From positions 1-11,413 of the forward strand of contig LKUH01000535.1 in NCBI GenBank assembly GCA_001412425.1: DNA of 11,413 bases. Reading direction: 5' to 3'. Below the pieces are notes generated by a model. That model did not search any database. It was given only the letters and a program-made list of their open reading frames with translations, and was not told where the DNA came from. Position 1 is the stretch's first letter. Each line of letters opens with the position of its first letter. The stretch is from Candidatus Cloacimonas sp. SDB. GTDB taxonomy: Bacteria; Cloacimonadota; Cloacimonadia; Cloacimonadales; TCS61. The position numbers and the translations under genes are program-made. This document shows, in pieces, positions 1 through 6,719 of the stretch.

Positions 1-58
1 CATCATTTTTATCTTCGCTGAATATTCTCTCGTTAAAAAATTCTGACTTAGTAAATTT

Positions 59-1270
59 TTAACAACTCACACCTGCAGTATAAGCTGTTGACCAGGCGAT
101 CTGCAGGTTAAAACCTCCGGTAAGAGCATCCACATCTATAATTTCTCCTGCAAAATAAAGATCCTTCACAATTTTAGATTCCATTGTCCGGGGATCGATT
201 TCATCCACGCAGATACCGCCGGAAGTGATAATGGCTTCATCAAAGGATCTGAAGTCGCTAAGTTCAACTTTCAGATTCTTGAGACTATATCCTAATTGTT
301 TCCGCTTGCTTTTAGCAATTTCGCCACACTTCTCACCAGGATCAATTCCAGCCAGTTCGAGCATAACAGGTTTCAGTTTCAGCGGAATTATTCTATTTAA
401 AATTTTACTAATTTTTGTTTGGCTCGCCTGGTTAAATTCTCTGATCAGCCTTTCATCCAGCTGTTTTTCTGTTAAACCGGGTTTGAGATCAATTATCAGT
501 TGGTGATTTTTCACATTTTTCAGATAAGAGCTGGCAGAAAGTATCACTGGTCCGGAAACTGTTGACCCGCATATTTCCATTTCACCAAAATCTTTAAAAA
601 CAACTTTGTTGTGATGAATAATTTTTATTTTCACATTTTTCAATTTGAGTTTATCAATTACTGCATTCCAGGCAGGAATTGTTTCTATTGGTACAAGAGA
701 TGGCTTTAGCTGTCTGATTGTATGTCCAAATTTTTCTGCAAACTTGTGACCATCCCCTGTGGAACCGGTTAAGGTATAGGATCGCCCTCCTGTAGCCAGA
801 ATTAGTTTATGAGAAAATAATTTTCTTTTCTGTAATTCTACCACGAACAGGTTATCCTTTTTAGTAACATCTACTGCTGCCTGATTAATGATCTTAATAT
901 TATTTTTTATCAGATATTTTTTAAGATATTTAATAACATCAGAAGATTTATCGGATTTCGGAAAAACTCTGTTTCCCCGTTCTATTTTAGTTTTAAGTCC
1001 CAATTCTTCAAAAAATTTAACAGTATCTTCTGCATTAAATTTGAAATAGGCATTTCTGAGAAATTTCCCGTTCACGACCGTATGGGCAATCAGGTTTTCA
1101 ACTGTGGTTAAATTAGTTAAGTTACATCTCCCTTTTCCAGTAAGAAATAATTTCTTACCTAGAATGGGGTTTTTTTCCAGCAGTAAAACAGAGTCGGATT
1201 TAGCTGCAGCAATTCCGGCTGCCATCATTCCAGCTGCTCCACCACCAATAATAATTACATCATAGTTCAT
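59..1270 (-). CDS. HI0933/YhiN-family FAD-dependent oxidoreductase
   Basis: This 403-residue flavoprotein belongs to the HI0933/YhiN (BaiN-like) family, cytoplasmic FAD-binding NAD(P)H-type oxidoreductases whose physiological substrate is mostly unknown. The N-terminus is a Rossmann fold with GGGAAG at residues 9-14 and the ribose-binding acidic residue E32. The family signature TGKGRCNLTN follows at 44-53, then ATGG near residues 159-162. The C-terminal FAD-closing segment reads DLYFAGEIIDVDALTGGFN and ends in an AWSTAYTAG stretch. Length is normal for the family (about 390-420). The start is the first Met before the dinucleotide-binding strand; no clear Shine-Dalgarno precedes it. It lies 59 nt downstream of a small membrane-protein gene on the same strand, so co-transcription is possible. 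Family assignment is secure. A role in, for example, steroid reduction, as proposed for BaiN, should not be assumed. Confidence 0.9.
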   Translation of the reverse strand: MNYDVIIIGGGAAGMMAAGIAAAKSDSVLLLEKNPILGKKLFLTGKGRCNLTNLTTVENLIAHTVVNGKFLRNAYFKFNAEDTVKFFEELGLKTKIERGNRVFPKSDKSSDVIKYLKKYLIKNNIKIINQAAVDVTKKDNLFVVELQKRKLFSHKLILATGGRSYTLTGSTGDGHKFAEKFGHTIRQLKPSLVPIETIPAWNAVIDKLKLKNVKIKIIHHNKVVFKDFGEMEICGSTVSGPVILSASSYLKNVKNHQLIIDLKPGLTEKQLDERLIREFNQASQTKISKILNRIIPLKLKPVMLELAGIDPGEKCGEIAKSKRKQLGYSLKNLKVELSDFRSFDEAIITSGGICVDEIDPRTMESKIVKDLYFAGEIIDVDALTGGFNLQIAWSTAYTAGVSC

Positions 1271-1329
1271 GGTTCTGTTTTGTAGAAATAGACAAAGTTG
1301 TCAAAACAATTGATCTGACTGCTTAGAAA

Positions 1330-1530
1330 TTATTCCTGCTTGAAAAACATCACATAAAGCGGACGTAAAGCACAAATAAAAGCAATAAGAATATACCAAA
1401 TGAAATTTAAACTGGTGATCTCCGGAATCAATTTTATCAGGATGATCATGATACACATAGCGGCTATCTGTGATAATTTTATATCCCAGATTGTAAAAAG
1501 TTTAATACGGCGATTGAAATATCTGACCAT
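1330..1530 (-). CDS. Small two-helix membrane protein, unknown function
   Basis: A 66-residue protein with a basic N-terminus (RYFNRRIK), a hydrophobic segment at about residues 19-36, a short polar turn, and a second hydrophobic segment at about 42-62, ending in a short charged tail. This predicts a helical hairpin in the inner membrane. The central motif FTIWDIKL resembles conserved IWDI-type stretches in small uncharacterised bacterial membrane proteins, but I do not recognise a family with a known role. A very strong Shine-Dalgarno (GAGGAGGAG, 1534-1542) sits directly before the ATG, and a promoter-like pair lies upstream, so it is likely a real expressed gene. It precedes the flavoprotein gene on the same strand by 59 nt. 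No catalytic or metal-binding residues are evident. Confidence 0.7.
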   Translation of the reverse strand: MVRYFNRRIKLFTIWDIKLSQIAAMCIMIILIKLIPEITSLNFIWYILIAFICALRPLYVMFFKQE

Positions 1531-1547
1531 AATCTCCTCCTCATTAC

Positions 1548-1588
1548 GTTATAATTATTAATATATTGAATTATCAAATTCTTTGCAA
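1548..1588 (-). promoter_or_regulatory. Candidate sigma70-type promoter for the 66-residue membrane protein gene
   Basis: Two overlapping minus-strand hexamer pairs are visible. TTGCAA (1583-1588) and TATATT (1560-1565) are 17 nt apart. TTGATA (1572-1577) and TATAAC (1548-1553) are 18 nt apart. The first pair would start transcription near 1553, leaving room for the Shine-Dalgarno at 1534-1542; the second would clip it. The region is very AT-rich, so chance matches are likely. Confidence 0.35.
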
Positions 1589-1595
1589 GTTATTC

Positions 1596-1662
1596 CTACA
1601 TAGAATATTAGATTGTTTTCATCAGCAGATGTTCCTTTAAAAATTAAATATTCAATATGTAG
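1596..1662. repeat. Imperfect inverted repeat, 14-bp arms
   Basis: CTACATAGAATATT (1596-1609) pairs with AATATTCaaTATGTAG (1647-1662), leaving a 2-nt bulge. The 37-nt loop contains a smaller CATC-AGCA-GATG hairpin (1620-1631). It lies in the leuS upstream region and could be an RNA stem in the leader or a DNA-binding palindrome. Confidence 0.5.
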
Positions 1663-1667
1663 CTTCC

Positions 1668-1695
1668 AATCATTTTTTGAAGTAATGATTTTTTC
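1668..1695 (+). terminator. AT-rich stem-loop followed by T run, weak terminator-like element
   Basis: AATCATT (1668-1674) and AATGATT (1684-1690) form a 7-bp stem with a 9-nt loop, followed at once by TTTT. The shape is that of a rho-independent terminator on the plus strand, but the stem has a single G-C pair and would be weak. No complete gene precedes it, so if active it would act inside the leuS leader. Confidence 0.25.
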
Positions 1696-1753
1696 ATTGA
1701 AACTCTACATCCTGTACTCAGCTGGTAAATGCACGCACAAAAAATATTTGACC

Positions 1754-1789
1754 GAAATTTCTGCTTGTCAAAACTGACAACGAAATTTC
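1754..1789. repeat. Strong hairpin in the leuS leader
   Basis: GAAATTTC (1754-1761), tgc, TTGTCA (1765-1770), loop AAAC, TGACAA (1775-1780), c, GAAATTTC (1782-1789). The arms pair over about 15 bp with two unpaired bases on the left side. Each outer arm is itself a palindrome. The element ends five bases before the Shine-Dalgarno of the micro-ORF at 1807, so it could affect that ORF's translation or be an operator. Confidence 0.6.
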
Positions 1790-1806
1790 TGAAAGGGAGG
1801 GAAATC

Positions 1807-1884
1807 ATGCCAAAAAATCAATTTTCAGCAGACAAAATCTTCAATTCACCTACCTTCCAGCTTTTACTCCCCTGGCGGGGATAA
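1807..1884 (+). CDS. Candidate 25-codon leader peptide upstream of leuS
   Basis: The micro-ORF starts at an ATG preceded by AGGGAGGG (1794-1801) at ideal spacing, begins MPKNQFSADK and ends in TFQLLLPWRG before two consecutive TAA stops. Three consecutive leucine codons (CTT TTA CTC, 1861-1869) lie near its end, 58 nt before the leuS start. That is the arrangement expected of a leucine-responsive leader peptide, though such control is better known for leu biosynthetic operons than for leuS. A short CCCC-TGGC-GGGG hairpin (1869-1880) overlaps the last codons, and CTCCC (1867-1871) can pair instead with GGGAG of the Shine-Dalgarno region. No U-tract terminator follows, so the classical attenuator is incomplete. 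It may instead be a chance ORF or part of a dispersed intergenic repeat. Confidence 0.35.
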   Translation: MPKNQFSADKIFNSPTFQLLLPWRG

Positions 1885-1942
1885 TAAATTTACATTTCAG
1901 CAAAACAAAAAAAGAAAAAAATTAATATGTAGGAGCATAATA

Positions 1943-4423
1943 ATGGAATATCCATTTCATAAAATAGAGAAAAAATGGCAGAAGATCTGGAAAGATAGAG
2001 AGATATTCAAAGCGAATGATCATTCTGATAAACCTAAATTTTATGTATTATCAATGTTTCCATATCCATCGGGAGCACTGCATATGGGCCATGTTTCAAA
2101 CTATTCGATAGGAGATGCAATCACTCGTTTTAAAATGATGCAGGGTTACAATGTTTTGCAGCCAATGGGCTACGATGCGTTTGGTATGCCTGCTGAAAAC
2201 TTCGCTATCCTTCATAATTCTCATCCAAAAATAACTACTGAGGAAAATATTGATATTATGCGGAAGCAATTCGATATGATCGGATTCGGTCTGGACTGGA
2301 GCAGGGAGGTTTCCACCTGTCGTCCGGATTATTATAAATGGGGACAGTGGTTTTTTAAAAAGATGTATGAAAATGGATTAGCCTACAAGAAGAGCAGTTT
2401 TGTTAACTGGTGTGATGAATGTCAAACCGTTCTGGCAAATGAACAGGTGGAAGATGGGAAATGTTGGCGTTGTGACGGTGTAGTTCGGCAGAAAGAATTG
2501 GAGCAATGGTTTTTCCGCATCACTAATTATGCTGAAGAACTGCTTGATTTCAGTGGAGTGCTAGACTGGCCGGAAAAGGTTAAGATAATGCAGACTAACT
2601 GGATAGGAAAAAGTTACGGCACGAATATTCATTTCAAGCTGGAAAATGAGGAAGATATTATCACTGTTTTTACAACCAGGCCTGATACGATCTTCGGCTG
2701 CACTTTCATGGCTCTTCCGCCCGAGCATCCACTGGTTACAAGATGGTTGAAGCAAGAGAAGGAAGACTCAGAATTATATCAGTTCTGTGAAAGAATTTTA
2801 AATGAGGATAAGATCAAGCGTTCAGCCGAAGATACCACCAAAGAAGGAATATTCAGCGGCAGATATGCTATCAATCCGGTAAACGGCGAAAAAGTTCAGA
2901 TCTGGATCACCAATTATGTGTTGATGGAATATGGCACCGGAGCCGTTATGGCTGTGCCGACTCATGATCAGCGCGATTTTGAATTTGCCCTAAAATATGA
3001 TATTCCCATGAAAATTGTTATCCAACATCCGGAAAAGCCATTCACTCTGGAAGAAATGAAGGAAGCTTATATTGCTGAAGGTATACTGGTCAATTCCGGG
3101 AAATTTAATGGTATGGAAAGTGGAGCTTCCCAAAAAGCGATTTCGGAATGGATGGAAGAAAATCAACTGGGGGAACAAACCGTTACCTACCGGTTGCGGG
3201 ACTGGGGTATAAGCCGGCAGAGATACTGGGGCAACCCGATACCCATAATTTATTGTGAAAACTGCGGTGAAGTTCTGGTGCCAGATGCGGATCTTCCTGT
3301 TTTACTTCCCGATGATGTAAAGCTGGGAAAAACAACCAAGAATCCTCTGTTGAGTGTTGATGAATGGGTAAATACAGCCTGCCCCAAATGTGGTGGACCT
3401 GGAAGGCGTGAAACTGATACGATGGATACATTTGTGGACAGTTCCTGGTATTTTGCCAGATATTCCGATGCTCATAATGATAAAATGCCTTTTAGCAGAG
3501 ACAAGGCAGATTACTGGCTGCCCGTAGATCAATATATCGGTGGCATAGAGCATGCTGTGATGCACCTGATGTATGCCAGATTCTTCCATAAATTCATGCG
3601 TGATCTCGGTATGGTCAGTTCTGATGAACCTTTTGCCAGGTTGCTCACGCAGGGAATGGTAACCAAAGACGGCGCTAAAATGTCCAAATCAAAAGGTAAT
3701 GCTGTAGATCCTCAGTATATTGTAGACCGCTATGGGGCGGATACGGTAAGGGTGTTCATGCTTTTCGCTTCCCCACCTGAAAAAGATGTGGAATGGAGCG
3801 ATGAGGGGATGAAGGGTTCTTTTCGATTTCTTAACAGGATCTGGCGACTTTTTGAAGACAATATTGAAATAATTAAAAATAATTTGGGAACTTATTCTGG
3901 TAACGGATCAGTAGATTCCACCCTTAAAGAACTCAGATTCAGCACACAGTTCACCATCAAAAAAGTGTTGGAAGACATTAAGGGTAGAATGCAGTTTAAT
4001 ACGGCAATTGCGGCTATAATGGAACATTTGAATCATGTATATTCTATTATTGATCTGGAAAACCTTAATAAGGCTGAACTGGCTGTTTATGCTGAAGCCT
4101 GCGGAATTATACCCAGGCTGCTGTATCCTTTTGCTCCCCATATAGCCGAAGAGTTATGGCAAATGACAGGCAATAAGCAGCTTCTGCATGAATCAGGTAT
4201 TCCTGAATACCAGAAGGAATTCCTGGTAAGGGACGAGGTAACTTATGTTGTTCAGATTATGGGAAAAATAAGAGGTAAACTGGAAATCTCCGCAAATGCA
4301 ACAGAAGATGAGATTAAGGCAGCAGCGTTAGATCTGGAAAATGTTCAGAAATATACTGAAAACAAAAAAATAGAGAAAGTTATAGTTATTCCAAAAAAGC
4401 TTGTAAGCATTGTGATGGGTTAA
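1943..4423 (+). CDS. leuS: Leucyl-tRNA synthetase
   Basis: An 826-residue class Ia aminoacyl-tRNA synthetase that charges tRNA-Leu in the cytoplasm. The ATP-site motifs are HMGH (47-50) and KMSKS (579-583). A Cys4 zinc site is formed by C157, C160, C174 and C177, and a second CxxC pair set by C438, C441, C480 and C483. The CP1 editing domain carries TTRPDT (244-249) and the GTGAVMAVPTHDQRD stretch (331-345), so hydrolysis of mischarged tRNA should be intact. ISRQRYWG (424-431) and DTFVDSSWYFARY are typical. An anticodon-binding helical domain and a C-terminal domain beginning near residue 765 complete it. Only a few residues separate GMVTKDG from KMSKS, so the leucine-specific insertion found in E. 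coli LeuRS is absent, as in some other bacteria. The ATG follows AGGAG (1931-1935) by 7 nt. It is monocistronic here, converging on kamA. Confidence 0.98.
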   Translation: MEYPFHKIEKKWQKIWKDREIFKANDHSDKPKFYVLSMFPYPSGALHMGHVSNYSIGDAITRFKMMQGYNVLQPMGYDAFGMPAENFAILHNSHPKITTEENIDIMRKQFDMIGFGLDWSREVSTCRPDYYKWGQWFFKKMYENGLAYKKSSFVNWCDECQTVLANEQVEDGKCWRCDGVVRQKELEQWFFRITNYAEELLDFSGVLDWPEKVKIMQTNWIGKSYGTNIHFKLENEEDIITVFTTRPDTIFGCTFMALPPEHPLVTRWLKQEKEDSELYQFCERILNEDKIKRSAEDTTKEGIFSGRYAINPVNGEKVQIWITNYVLMEYGTGAVMAVPTHDQRDFEFALKYDIPMKIVIQHPEKPFTLEEMKEAYIAEGILVNSGKFNGMESGASQKAISEWMEENQLGEQTVTYRLRDWGISRQRYWGNPIPIIYCENCGEVLVPDADLPVLLPDDVKLGKTTKNPLLSVDEWVNTACPKCGGPGRRETDTMDTFVDSSWYFARYSDAHNDKMPFSRDKADYWLPVDQYIGGIEHAVMHLMYARFFHKFMRDLGMVSSDEPFARLLTQGMVTKDGAKMSKSKGNAVDPQYIVDRYGADTVRVFMLFASPPEKDVEWSDEGMKGSFRFLNRIWRLFEDNIEIIKNNLGTYSGNGSVDSTLKELRFSTQFTIKKVLEDIKGRMQFNTAIAAIMEHLNHVYSIIDLENLNKAELAVYAEACGIIPRLLYPFAPHIAEELWQMTGNKQLLHESGIPEYQKEFLVRDEVTYVVQIMGKIRGKLEISANATEDEIKAAALDLENVQKYTENKKIEKVIVIPKKLVSIVMG

Positions 4424-4455
4424 AAGCAAATTTATCAAGCTCAGGTAAGCTCAAC

Positions 4456-4499
4456 GGGGACAGTTTTTTACACTGTCCCTGTTTTGTTATTTTATTTTA
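4456..4499 (+). terminator. Rho-independent terminator of leuS
   Basis: GGGGACAGT (4456-4464) pairs with ACTGTCCCT (4472-4480), 8 Watson-Crick pairs plus one G-T, around a 7-nt T-rich loop. A T-rich tail (TTTTGTTATTTTATTTT) follows. The stem starts 32 nt after the leuS stop. The tail overlaps the stop codon of the convergent kamA (4487-4489). Read from the minus strand the hairpin has no T tract, so it is probably one-directional. Confidence 0.85.
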
Positions 4500-5674
4500 G
4501 GATATGCGTAGAAATTATCTTCATAATTTTTGAGGAATACATAATCGGAATTTTCGTCGACCAGGTATTTCGGCTGCAGGGGAATTTTCCCGCCTCCTCC
4601 GGGAGCGTCTATAACATAGGTTGGAACAGCATATCCGGAAGTATGTCCACGAAGCTGACTTATGATCTCAATCCCCTTGCTAACAGAAGTACGGAAATGA
4701 GCTGAACCGAAAATAGGATCGCACTGATAGAGATAATAAGGTTTTACCCGTACTTTTAAAAGTTCGTGGAACAACTTTTTCAGACTGCTGGCAGAGTCAT
4801 TGATATCCTTCAATAATACAGTCTGGCTACCTAAGGGTATTCCTGCATCAGCCAGCATATTACAGGCAGTTCTGCATTCAGGAGTAAGTTCATCACTATG
4901 TGTAAAATGAATGCTCATTAAGAGCGGATGATATTTTTTCAAGATATTTACCAGCTGAACAGTCACTCTCTGAGGAAGTACAGCAGGTACTTTTGTTCCA
5001 ATCCTGATAATCTCCACATGTTTTATCGCTCTTAATTTCTGCAGGTAAAATTCCAGTTTGCTGTCTTCCAGAGTCAGTGGATCTCCACCAGAAAGCAGAA
5101 CATCGCGAATTTCTTTGTGTTCTTGAATATATAGAAAAACTTTCTCAAAATCGCAGATCATTTTTGTCTGTCCCACTAATCTGGACCTGGTACAATAGCG
5201 GCAGTTAGCCGAGCAGAAATCGGTAAGCAGCACTAATACTCTGTCGGGATAACGATGTACCAGACCTGGAACTTTTTTATCATTCTCTTCATGCAGAGGA
5301 TCAGCGGCTTCGCCGAAACTTTTTTGGAATTCATTTAGAGAGGGTATAACTGTTCTACGCAGAGGATGATCTTTACCCAGACTGTGGATCAGGTCGGCAT
5401 AATATGGTGTGATTCTGAGTGGAAGCTTAATATTGAGATCTTCTAAACCTGCTTTTTCGACCGGGTCGATACCCAGAATTTCGTCCAGTCTATCCAGATC
5501 GGTAATACTGTTTTTTATCTGCCAGTGCCAGTTTTTCCAATCTCTGCGGTTAGACCTGGGAAAGTAGATTTTCTGGAAATTAGTTTTCTGGAAATCAATA
5601 ATGATCGGTTTACCAGCCTGCATTTTCTGTAAAGCAAATGATTTATTTATAACTGCATTAATTGATCTTTTCAT
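4487..5674 (-). CDS. kamA: Lysine 2,3-aminomutase family radical SAM enzyme lacking the zinc site
   Basis: This 395-residue protein aligns along its length with clostridial lysine 2,3-aminomutase, which converts L-lysine to L-beta-lysine using SAM, a [4Fe-4S] cluster and PLP. The N-terminal motif DWKNWHWQIKN (45-55) and DPLHE precede the radical SAM signature C154-x3-C158-x2-C161. R163 matches the carboxylate-binding Arg. D319 (in YQCD) and D356 (in VIDAPGGGGK) match the two aspartates that bind the lysine side-chain amine, and K363 is the PLP lysine. These residues argue against glutamate 2,3-aminomutase. The protein ends about where the clostridial enzyme begins its CxCxxC zinc tail, and S294 replaces the fourth zinc cysteine, so the zinc-linked subunit contact is missing. 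It is longer than EpmB (about 340). A GGTGG Shine-Dalgarno lies in the end of the upstream ATP-grasp gene, one nucleotide away, implying translational coupling. No lysine-fermentation genes are nearby. Confidence 0.9.
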   Translation of the reverse strand: MKRSINAVINKSFALQKMQAGKPIIIDFQKTNFQKIYFPRSNRRDWKNWHWQIKNSITDLDRLDEILGIDPVEKAGLEDLNIKLPLRITPYYADLIHSLGKDHPLRRTVIPSLNEFQKSFGEAADPLHEENDKKVPGLVHRYPDRVLVLLTDFCSANCRYCTRSRLVGQTKMICDFEKVFLYIQEHKEIRDVLLSGGDPLTLEDSKLEFYLQKLRAIKHVEIIRIGTKVPAVLPQRVTVQLVNILKKYHPLLMSIHFTHSDELTPECRTACNMLADAGIPLGSQTVLLKDINDSASSLKKLFHELLKVRVKPYYLYQCDPIFGSAHFRTSVSKGIEIISQLRGHTSGYAVPTYVIDAPGGGGKIPLQPKYLVDENSDYVFLKNYEDNFYAYPKIK

Positions 5675-5675
5675 A

Positions 5676-6674
5676 TTAAACCACCTTTCGGTAAAACAGC
5701 TTATGGTAGCGGCTTATTGTTGCCTGAATTATTTGATTGATCAGCTCCGGATATGATATTCCCTGCCTGGTGGCAATCATTGGCAGATCCGAATGAAAGG
5801 GATGCAGTCCCGGAATGGGATTTATTTCAATAAATTCCGGAGTACCGGAGGAGCTGGCACGAATATCAATCCTGCCAACATCCCTGCAGTTTAAAGCTTT
5901 ATAAGCTTGTAAAGCTAATTTTTCAGCTTCATTGACCAGATTATCATTGGCTGTTTTATAGATTATCTCAGTTTCACATTTCTCTTTAGTTTCATAGCCA
6001 TATATTCCATTTTGCTGAGTATCTTTAACGACAATTTCCATGCTTCCCAGAATTCGGGCGTTTTCACCGTTTCCGATAACAGCTATAGTGAATTCTCTTC
6101 CTGATAGAAATTCTTCCACCAGAACAGGTTGTTTGAATTTCTCTGCTAAGATCCGGAATTGTTTGAGTAATTCTGCTTCATTATCAATTTTGGAATCTGC
6201 CCAGATGCCTTTTCCGGTACCTTCAGCTACTGGTTTTACAAAAAGCGGATAAGTAAATTTATGTTTACCTATCTGTTCTTCTTTCTGCAATAAAACAAAA
6301 TCCTGTTTGATAATACCAAATTTTGTCAGATAGCTTTTGCAAGCATATTTATCTAAGGTTAGAGCCAGTACAAGCGGGTCTGAGAATGTGTAGGGTATCC
6401 CAAAAGCATCCAGTAGGGCAGGAACCTGACTTTCTCTAGCCGTGCCCTGAAAACCTTCACAGATATTAAACACCAGGTCCCAGCTGTTTCCAACATCCAA
6501 TTCATGGATCAGATTTTTAATTGAGCCGATCCTGAAAGTTTGATAGCCTAAAGATCTTATGGCATCTTCAAGCGCGTCTATAGTGTCGTTACGGTCGAAT
6601 TCGGCTGTTTCCTCTTCCCCATAACCCTGGGCCAGATATTCCGAACGCAGATCATATGTTAATCCTATTTTCAT
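5676..6674 (-). CDS. ATP-grasp ligase of the D-Ala-D-Ala ligase superfamily
   Basis: A 332-residue ATP-grasp enzyme expected to join an amino acid carboxylate, activated as acyl-phosphate, to an amine. Ddl-like features are the ATP-binding KPVAEGTGKG loop (147-156), VEEFLSGREF (186-195), the omega-loop tyrosines in YGYETKEK (225-232), R268 and D270, and the metal-binding E283 and N285 in EINPIPGLHP. The first D-Ala site is not canonical: the N-terminal GG-S-E motif is replaced by MKIGLTYDLR followed by an acidic stretch, the usual HG-GEDG region is NICEG (70-74) with TARESQVPAL, and the EGSS serine is lost. So simple D-Ala-D-Ala synthesis is doubtful. It resembles a subfamily usually annotated only as D-Ala-D-Ala ligase. 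The start follows AGGAG by 6 nt. It is directly upstream of kamA, suggesting that lysine or beta-lysine is its substrate; this is inference. Confidence 0.82.
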   Translation of the reverse strand: MKIGLTYDLRSEYLAQGYGEEETAEFDRNDTIDALEDAIRSLGYQTFRIGSIKNLIHELDVGNSWDLVFNICEGFQGTARESQVPALLDAFGIPYTFSDPLVLALTLDKYACKSYLTKFGIIKQDFVLLQKEEQIGKHKFTYPLFVKPVAEGTGKGIWADSKIDNEAELLKQFRILAEKFKQPVLVEEFLSGREFTIAVIGNGENARILGSMEIVVKDTQQNGIYGYETKEKCETEIIYKTANDNLVNEAEKLALQAYKALNCRDVGRIDIRASSSGTPEFIEINPIPGLHPFHSDLPMIATRQGISYPELINQIIQATISRYHKLFYRKVV

Positions 6675-6719
6675 ATTGAACTCCTGTTTTTTTTAATAGA
6701 TCTGAAAATAGGATGCGGA

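Larger units (their letters stand above)
1531..1942 (+). other. Intergenic leader region between divergent genes, rich in inverted repeats
   Basis: These 412 bases separate the minus-strand membrane-protein gene from leuS. They contain the minus-strand promoter candidate, three stem-loops (1596-1662, 1668-1695, 1754-1789) and a micro-ORF (1807-1884) before the leuS ribosome binding site at 1931-1935. A perfect TATAAT occurs on the plus strand at 1550-1555 but has no convincing -35 partner, so the leuS promoter is not placed. No T-box sequence and no complete tRNA could be found. Confidence 0.6.

Noticed and set aside
1..58. Start of another minus-strand gene (ATG ATG at 6-1)
   Set aside because: Only a few bases of any such gene lie in the window and there is no clear Shine-Dalgarno, so it cannot be supported.
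1715..1740. tRNA gene suggested by the D-arm-like string CTCAGCTGGTAAATGCACGC
   Set aside because: No anticodon arm, T-arm (GGTTCGAATCC-like) or acceptor stem partner can be found around it.
1531..1942. T-box riboswitch controlling leuS
   Set aside because: The conserved T-box bulge sequence (AGGGTGGNACCGCG-like) and its terminator/antiterminator with U tract are not present.
3183..3589. Overlapping minus-strand open frames of 82 and 95 codons
   Set aside because: They are antisense to the catalytic core of leuS and have no features of real proteins.
4484..4705. 73-codon plus-strand open frame after leuS
   Set aside because: It is antisense to the kamA C-terminal coding region, which carries the PLP lysine motif.
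4487..5674. EpmB or glutamate 2,3-aminomutase identity for the KamA homologue
   Set aside because: It is longer than EpmB and no epmA or efp is nearby; both lysine-binding aspartates (D319, D356) are conserved, unlike in glutamate 2,3-aminomutase.
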